64,000 nucleotides of DNA from Nitrospinaceae bacterium (lineage in GTDB: Bacteria > Nitrospinota > Nitrospinia > Nitrospinales > Nitrospinaceae), in the NCBI GenBank assembly GCA_029261395.1, contig JAJDBJ010000008.1, positions 1 through 64,000 of the forward strand, written 5' to 3'. Of this stretch, positions 62,001-64,000 are shown in pieces. Positions within the stretch are counted from its first letter, which is position 1. Each line of letters opens with the position of its first letter. The notes under the pieces are model-generated. The model saw only the letters and a program-made list of their open reading frames with translations, made no database searches and was not told where the DNA came from. The position numbers and the translations under genes are program-made.

Positions 62001-62916
62001 ACCTTCGAAGGGTTTTTTGAGTTGGTTGAGTGAAACTCGTGTTTTTTCCAAGGGGTCGGGAGAAATTGAAATCAAGCTCAACCGGTTTGCTCAAAAATCC
62101 TGGACGTTACCGGAAGTCGTTGGAAAAATTACATTCAAAGACCAAATATTACAAACCAGGAATTTCACTCTGGGCCAGGCCAAGATTGATGAGGTTCAGC
62201 TCATGGGTAAATTGTCTCTGGCCGATAGTCAAAGCCCTTCATTTGAAGCAGTCTTGATCTCCCGCGGCGTTCAGGCCGACAGGTTGTTCGGTATGTTTGG
62301 GGGTATCTTCAAAGGCAGTTTGACGGGGAATGCGGTTTGGTTTAAAGCGCGCCTCCAGGGTCAAGGCGGAGATCTAAAGCAACTCACAAAAAGTTTGAAG
62401 GGTCGGCTGTCCTTCGACTTTAAGGACGGTCGGATTAATACGGGAAAACTTTTGAACGGCGCGGTAGAACTGTTTGGAATTTCCATCGATCCGAAAACAG
62501 TCGACAAGAGAACCCGCGAACCTGATACTGATTACAGGCAGATCTTTGGGGATTTCTCCATACTGGATGGCGTGGCGCGTACAGAAAACTTTTTGTACGA
62601 GGAAGAGGAGAAACGCCTGTCCCTGGTCGGAGCCTTTGATCTCAATACCAGTCGAATGGGTACCGTTGTGGGCTACGCTCCTTTTCGCACAATGGATCGC
62701 ATTATAAAAAGGATTCCGCTTCTAGGTCCCATTATTACCGGTGGAAAAGAAGGGAGTTTGATCACTTCCTATTATAAAGTTGAAGGTCCCTTCAGCGACC
62801 CCAAAGTCGAGTCTGTTCCCTTCAAATCCATCAGCGAAAAAATATTGGGCACCCTCGAAGGGATCATCATCGCCCCAAGCGAACTGTTCACCGAAAGTGA
62901 ACCTGCAAGCCCCTAA
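59071..62916 (+). CDS. AsmA-family protein, 1281 residues
   Basis: An inner-membrane-anchored giant of the AsmA/YhdP type, proposed to bridge the periplasm and move phospholipids to the outer membrane. One N-terminal membrane helix (LIYPIFATLVFLGLVVIGVC), the AsmA opening with IGSAQLDFTEGIGLQLSDVT and LLKGEIKIQELVFEGLMLQV, long beta-rich repeats, and the C-terminal AsmA_2/DUF3971-like block (LKGRLSFDFKDGRINTGKLL). Length is at the upper end of the family and close to YhdP (about 1266). ATG at 59071 has no strong ribosome-binding site. Confidence 0.88.
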   Translation: MAISKRKLIYPIFATLVFLGLVVIGVCYVQLKDLDALRNAVAEEIHAETKRDVKIGSAQLDFTEGIGLQLSDVTLKGASAQQSDFTCKKVLVMLHWLPLLKGEIKIQELVFEGLMLQVSRDDQGVFNLGNISSAEEPQRSDPTIPHLLQVGLMHSVQVRKSELWVVDHFISSGSKPLVTKIKNLSISLNKHFTKSSLRVHLDGDVPFTKQESGKLKLDGKIRVPEDLSNLSKVAIEAALQIQDVGTHSFEPYLEKVFEQHLGDHLVSLDTQFTGTLDGHIQLSGTLKHTPQAPVLQHDLSNLAPPVQGSLDYNFIFNKDTVEFKQLDYRTGDFFLAINGTYANFLSDKAWLTMTLKSEPFKVQNSAKYLPLKVFSKDIHNRLHKFLKKGEVEVAYLNIEGPRTVFEGRSNAEIQKYDSALLILRNVDMGMDALPLRNVSGELNFKESVARVKIKEANFEHVLIQNVSGVVTQPLTDPMIEGTLEAEGALAPLALLIEKKWTLPRRLAFFKELKRIKGIGHGKLSVRGPLYKNEQLMWSGNISLERAGFIKKGWSAPIHNINGNMHFKSVAGSSGSNGKKKGGKTWALRFENFNGEFGNHYFRDINAESFMENGIPVKKVHGKIQLGALKAEQVIDTPFEGKIKSFLKNVLLQSGEIDFNYQNTGPGPGKKPSQSKGSLQIKKLYLKHSKKFRLLNDINATVSFDDHNIDLEQVEGWYGDSPLKLKGRFKNYSKSKPELVLTARSTGFLRQDFAGIPFLETLEYQGPAKVDLKLHWSDQFVKLKKKVDLTRVSYRYKNFLIKPENVSNSIEISAMLDSEGKVDFREVTFELEGSKVSGNGFLKSMDDPQFSIQFGSDHFKTWPASQYIRPLQGSMGGDASFHISARGNFDNLEDAVLQGDVRLKGIEYKPDHFLVPIKFNADMKFKNKHFQIINGKLEAKGSKVFFGGDYQGGEAPHVALKLVGPDLDLNQMISEEGKPSKGFLSWLSETRVFSKGSGEIEIKLNRFAQKSWTLPEVVGKITFKDQILQTRNFTLGQAKIDEVQLMGKLSLADSQSPSFEAVLISRGVQADRLFGMFGGIFKGSLTGNAVWFKARLQGQGGDLKQLTKSLKGRLSFDFKDGRINTGKLLNGAVELFGISIDPKTVDKRTREPDTDYRQIFGDFSILDGVARTENFLYEEEEKRLSLVGAFDLNTSRMGTVVGYAPFRTMDRIIKRIPLLGPIITGGKEGSLITSYYKVEGPFSDPKVESVPFKSISEKILGTLEGIIIAPSELFTESEPASP

Positions 62917-62955
62917 TCGTTTCCTCAAATGGAAGTGATGCTCCTGAACTGAATT

Positions 62956-64000
62956 ATGGCTGATCGCTTTAAATTCCAGTGGAACGCAAGAGGGGTGTAT
63001 TTATTCTGCTTTGCGTTACTGTTCATAGTGGTTTTTATCGTATTCAAAGGTTCCCTAGATAACGGGTTTGTCTATCTGGATGACAACGAGTATGTGGTAG
63101 AAAATTCTTTAATCCGATCCCTCGCTCCTGACAATTTGTGGAACATGCTGGTGGCCACCGGGCCGGCTTATTGGCATCCCTTGACCTGGCTTTCCCACGC
63201 AATCGACTATTATTTTTTTGGAGACAACCCCGGCGGACATCATTTAACCAGTTTGTTTTTGCACGGGTTCAATGTCTTCTGGGTTTTTCTACTTTGCATG
63301 TATTTGCTTTCCCGTGGGGACAAGGCGGAGAGGACGTTTTCAAAAGCCCTTGCAGTCGCCCTTTTTTCGGCTCTCGCATTTGGCTTGCATCCCTTGAGGG
63401 TGGAGTCGGTGGTCTGGGCGGCCGAACGCAAGGATCTTCTGTGTGCGTTTTTCATGTTTCCTGCAATGCTGACCTATCTGAAATATGCAGATGCGGACTT
63501 GCCGGCCGATCGCAAACGCTGGTACCGGTGGACCCTGATTTTGTTTGTCCTCGCTCTGATGTCTAAGCCGATGGCGGTCACCCTTCCTCTGGTTCTGCTG
63601 TTATTCGATGTGTATCCCCTGAATCGTTTTCGTGCCGGGTCTCAATGGCTTCGCCTGGTGATAGAAAAGGTTCCCTTTTTTGTACTCAGTCTGTTGTGCG
63701 GTCTGCTCACTCTATTTGCCCAGAACAAATCCGGTGCGGTGATGTCTGTCGACACCCTGAGTTATACCGACCGGGTGTTAAACGCATTTCACAGTGGTGT
63801 GTTTTACCTTGAAAAAACCCTGTGGCCACATCCCGTCGTCCCCTTTTACCCATTTCCTGAACACGGTTTCCTGATGTATCTGAAAGCAACGGCCTTTATC
63901 GCTTTGACGGTATTCCTCGTCGTACTGTGGCGGAGAGGGCAACGGTTGGGGCTGGCCGTCTGGCTGTTCTTTTTGATTACTGTATCGCCGGTGATCGGGA
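62956..64000 (+). CDS. TMTC-like / TPR-associated membrane glycosyltransferase homologue, 3' end cut
   Basis: Open to the window edge; 348 codons visible. A multispanning membrane protein: after an N-terminal helix (LFCFALLFIVVFIVFK) it has FVYLDDNEYVVEN, AYWHPLTWLSHAIDYYFFGD, then AFGLHPLRVESVVWAAERKD and MSKPMAVTLPLVLLLFDVYP, which are hallmarks of the bacterial homologues of TMTC proteins (GT-C-like O-mannosyltransferases, usually followed by TPR repeats). The DD in LDDNEYV is the proposed first-loop catalytic position. Start ATG at 62956 is 39 bp after the AsmA stop, so the two may be co-transcribed. Confidence 0.87.
   Translation, partial: MADRFKFQWNARGVYLFCFALLFIVVFIVFKGSLDNGFVYLDDNEYVVENSLIRSLAPDNLWNMLVATGPAYWHPLTWLSHAIDYYFFGDNPGGHHLTSLFLHGFNVFWVFLLCMYLLSRGDKAERTFSKALAVALFSALAFGLHPLRVESVVWAAERKDLLCAFFMFPAMLTYLKYADADLPADRKRWYRWTLILFVLALMSKPMAVTLPLVLLLFDVYPLNRFRAGSQWLRLVIEKVPFFVLSLLCGLLTLFAQNKSGAVMSVDTLSYTDRVLNAFHSGVFYLEKTLWPHPVVPFYPFPEHGFLMYLKATAFIALTVFLVVLWRRGQRLGLAVWLFFLITVSPVIG

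Overview
The window is a gene-dense stretch of a Gram-negative bacterial chromosome. Envelope genes point to an outer membrane: an LPS-type heptosyltransferase, an MlaC-like periplasmic lipid carrier, an AsmA-family giant, lipoproteins and a TMTC-like membrane protein. Ferredoxin-linked 2-oxoacid metabolism, a compatible-solute pathway typical of saline habitats, a molybdate importer and several TPR proteins would fit a marine, deep-branching lineage such as Nitrospinota. This is an inference from gene content; no rRNA or diagnostic respiratory gene is present to fix the phylum.

Layout. 1-1.7 kb: end of a histidine-degradation operon (hutG-hutU, minus strand). 1.9-9.3 kb: small metal-site-like proteins, two glycosyltransferases converging tail to tail, an oligopeptide-binding lipoprotein, two tandem leucine-rich-repeat proteins and a secreted protein. 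9.5-12.6 kb: a stand-alone NuoF-like flavoprotein and a LysR regulator. 12.8-17.9 kb: a coiled-coil gene followed by the three-gene N-acetylglutaminylglutamine amide (NAGGN) osmolyte cluster. 17.9-29.7 kb: a Vgb-like propeller, a 1074-residue TPR protein, pepA, small membrane and secreted proteins, a sugar kinase, mlaC and purD. 29.9-36.2 kb: a bactofilin-like membrane protein, a glycosyltransferase/methyltransferase pair, an isoaspartyl peptidase and an Nfu protein. 36.2-37.3 kb: a repeat-rich island with a tRNA-Leu(UAA) wrapped in about 99-bp repeats. 37.3-42.7 kb: DUF1499 protein, cold-shock protein, FAH-family enzyme, TPR proteins and a 72-residue protein behind a long hairpin.

42.7-49.1 kb holds the most coherent metabolic unit: a five-gene minus-strand operon encoding a gamma-delta fused, an alpha and a beta subunit of a 2-oxoacid:ferredoxin oxidoreductase, an ADP-forming acyl-CoA synthetase and a Glu/Leu-type amino-acid dehydrogenase. 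Together they could turn an amino acid into NADH, reduced ferredoxin, an organic acid and ATP, or run partly in reverse for carboxylation. With hutUG, leucyl aminopeptidase, isoaspartyl peptidase and an Opp-type binding protein, the window has a clear amino-acid and peptide scavenging theme.

49.1-64 kb: a coiled-coil/TPR protein with a recent internal duplication, modABC with a candidate operator, a second cluster of palindromic repeats, acylphosphatase, an ABC ATPase without a permease, a ChaN-PDZ protein, ribosomal protein bS21 (probable TTG start), an RlmB-type rRNA methyltransferase, an AsmA-like protein and the start of a TMTC-like protein cut by the window edge. I saw no insertion sequence, prophage or CRISPR array. 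The unusual DNA is the repeat families near 35.5-37.3 kb and 54.1-54.2 kb.
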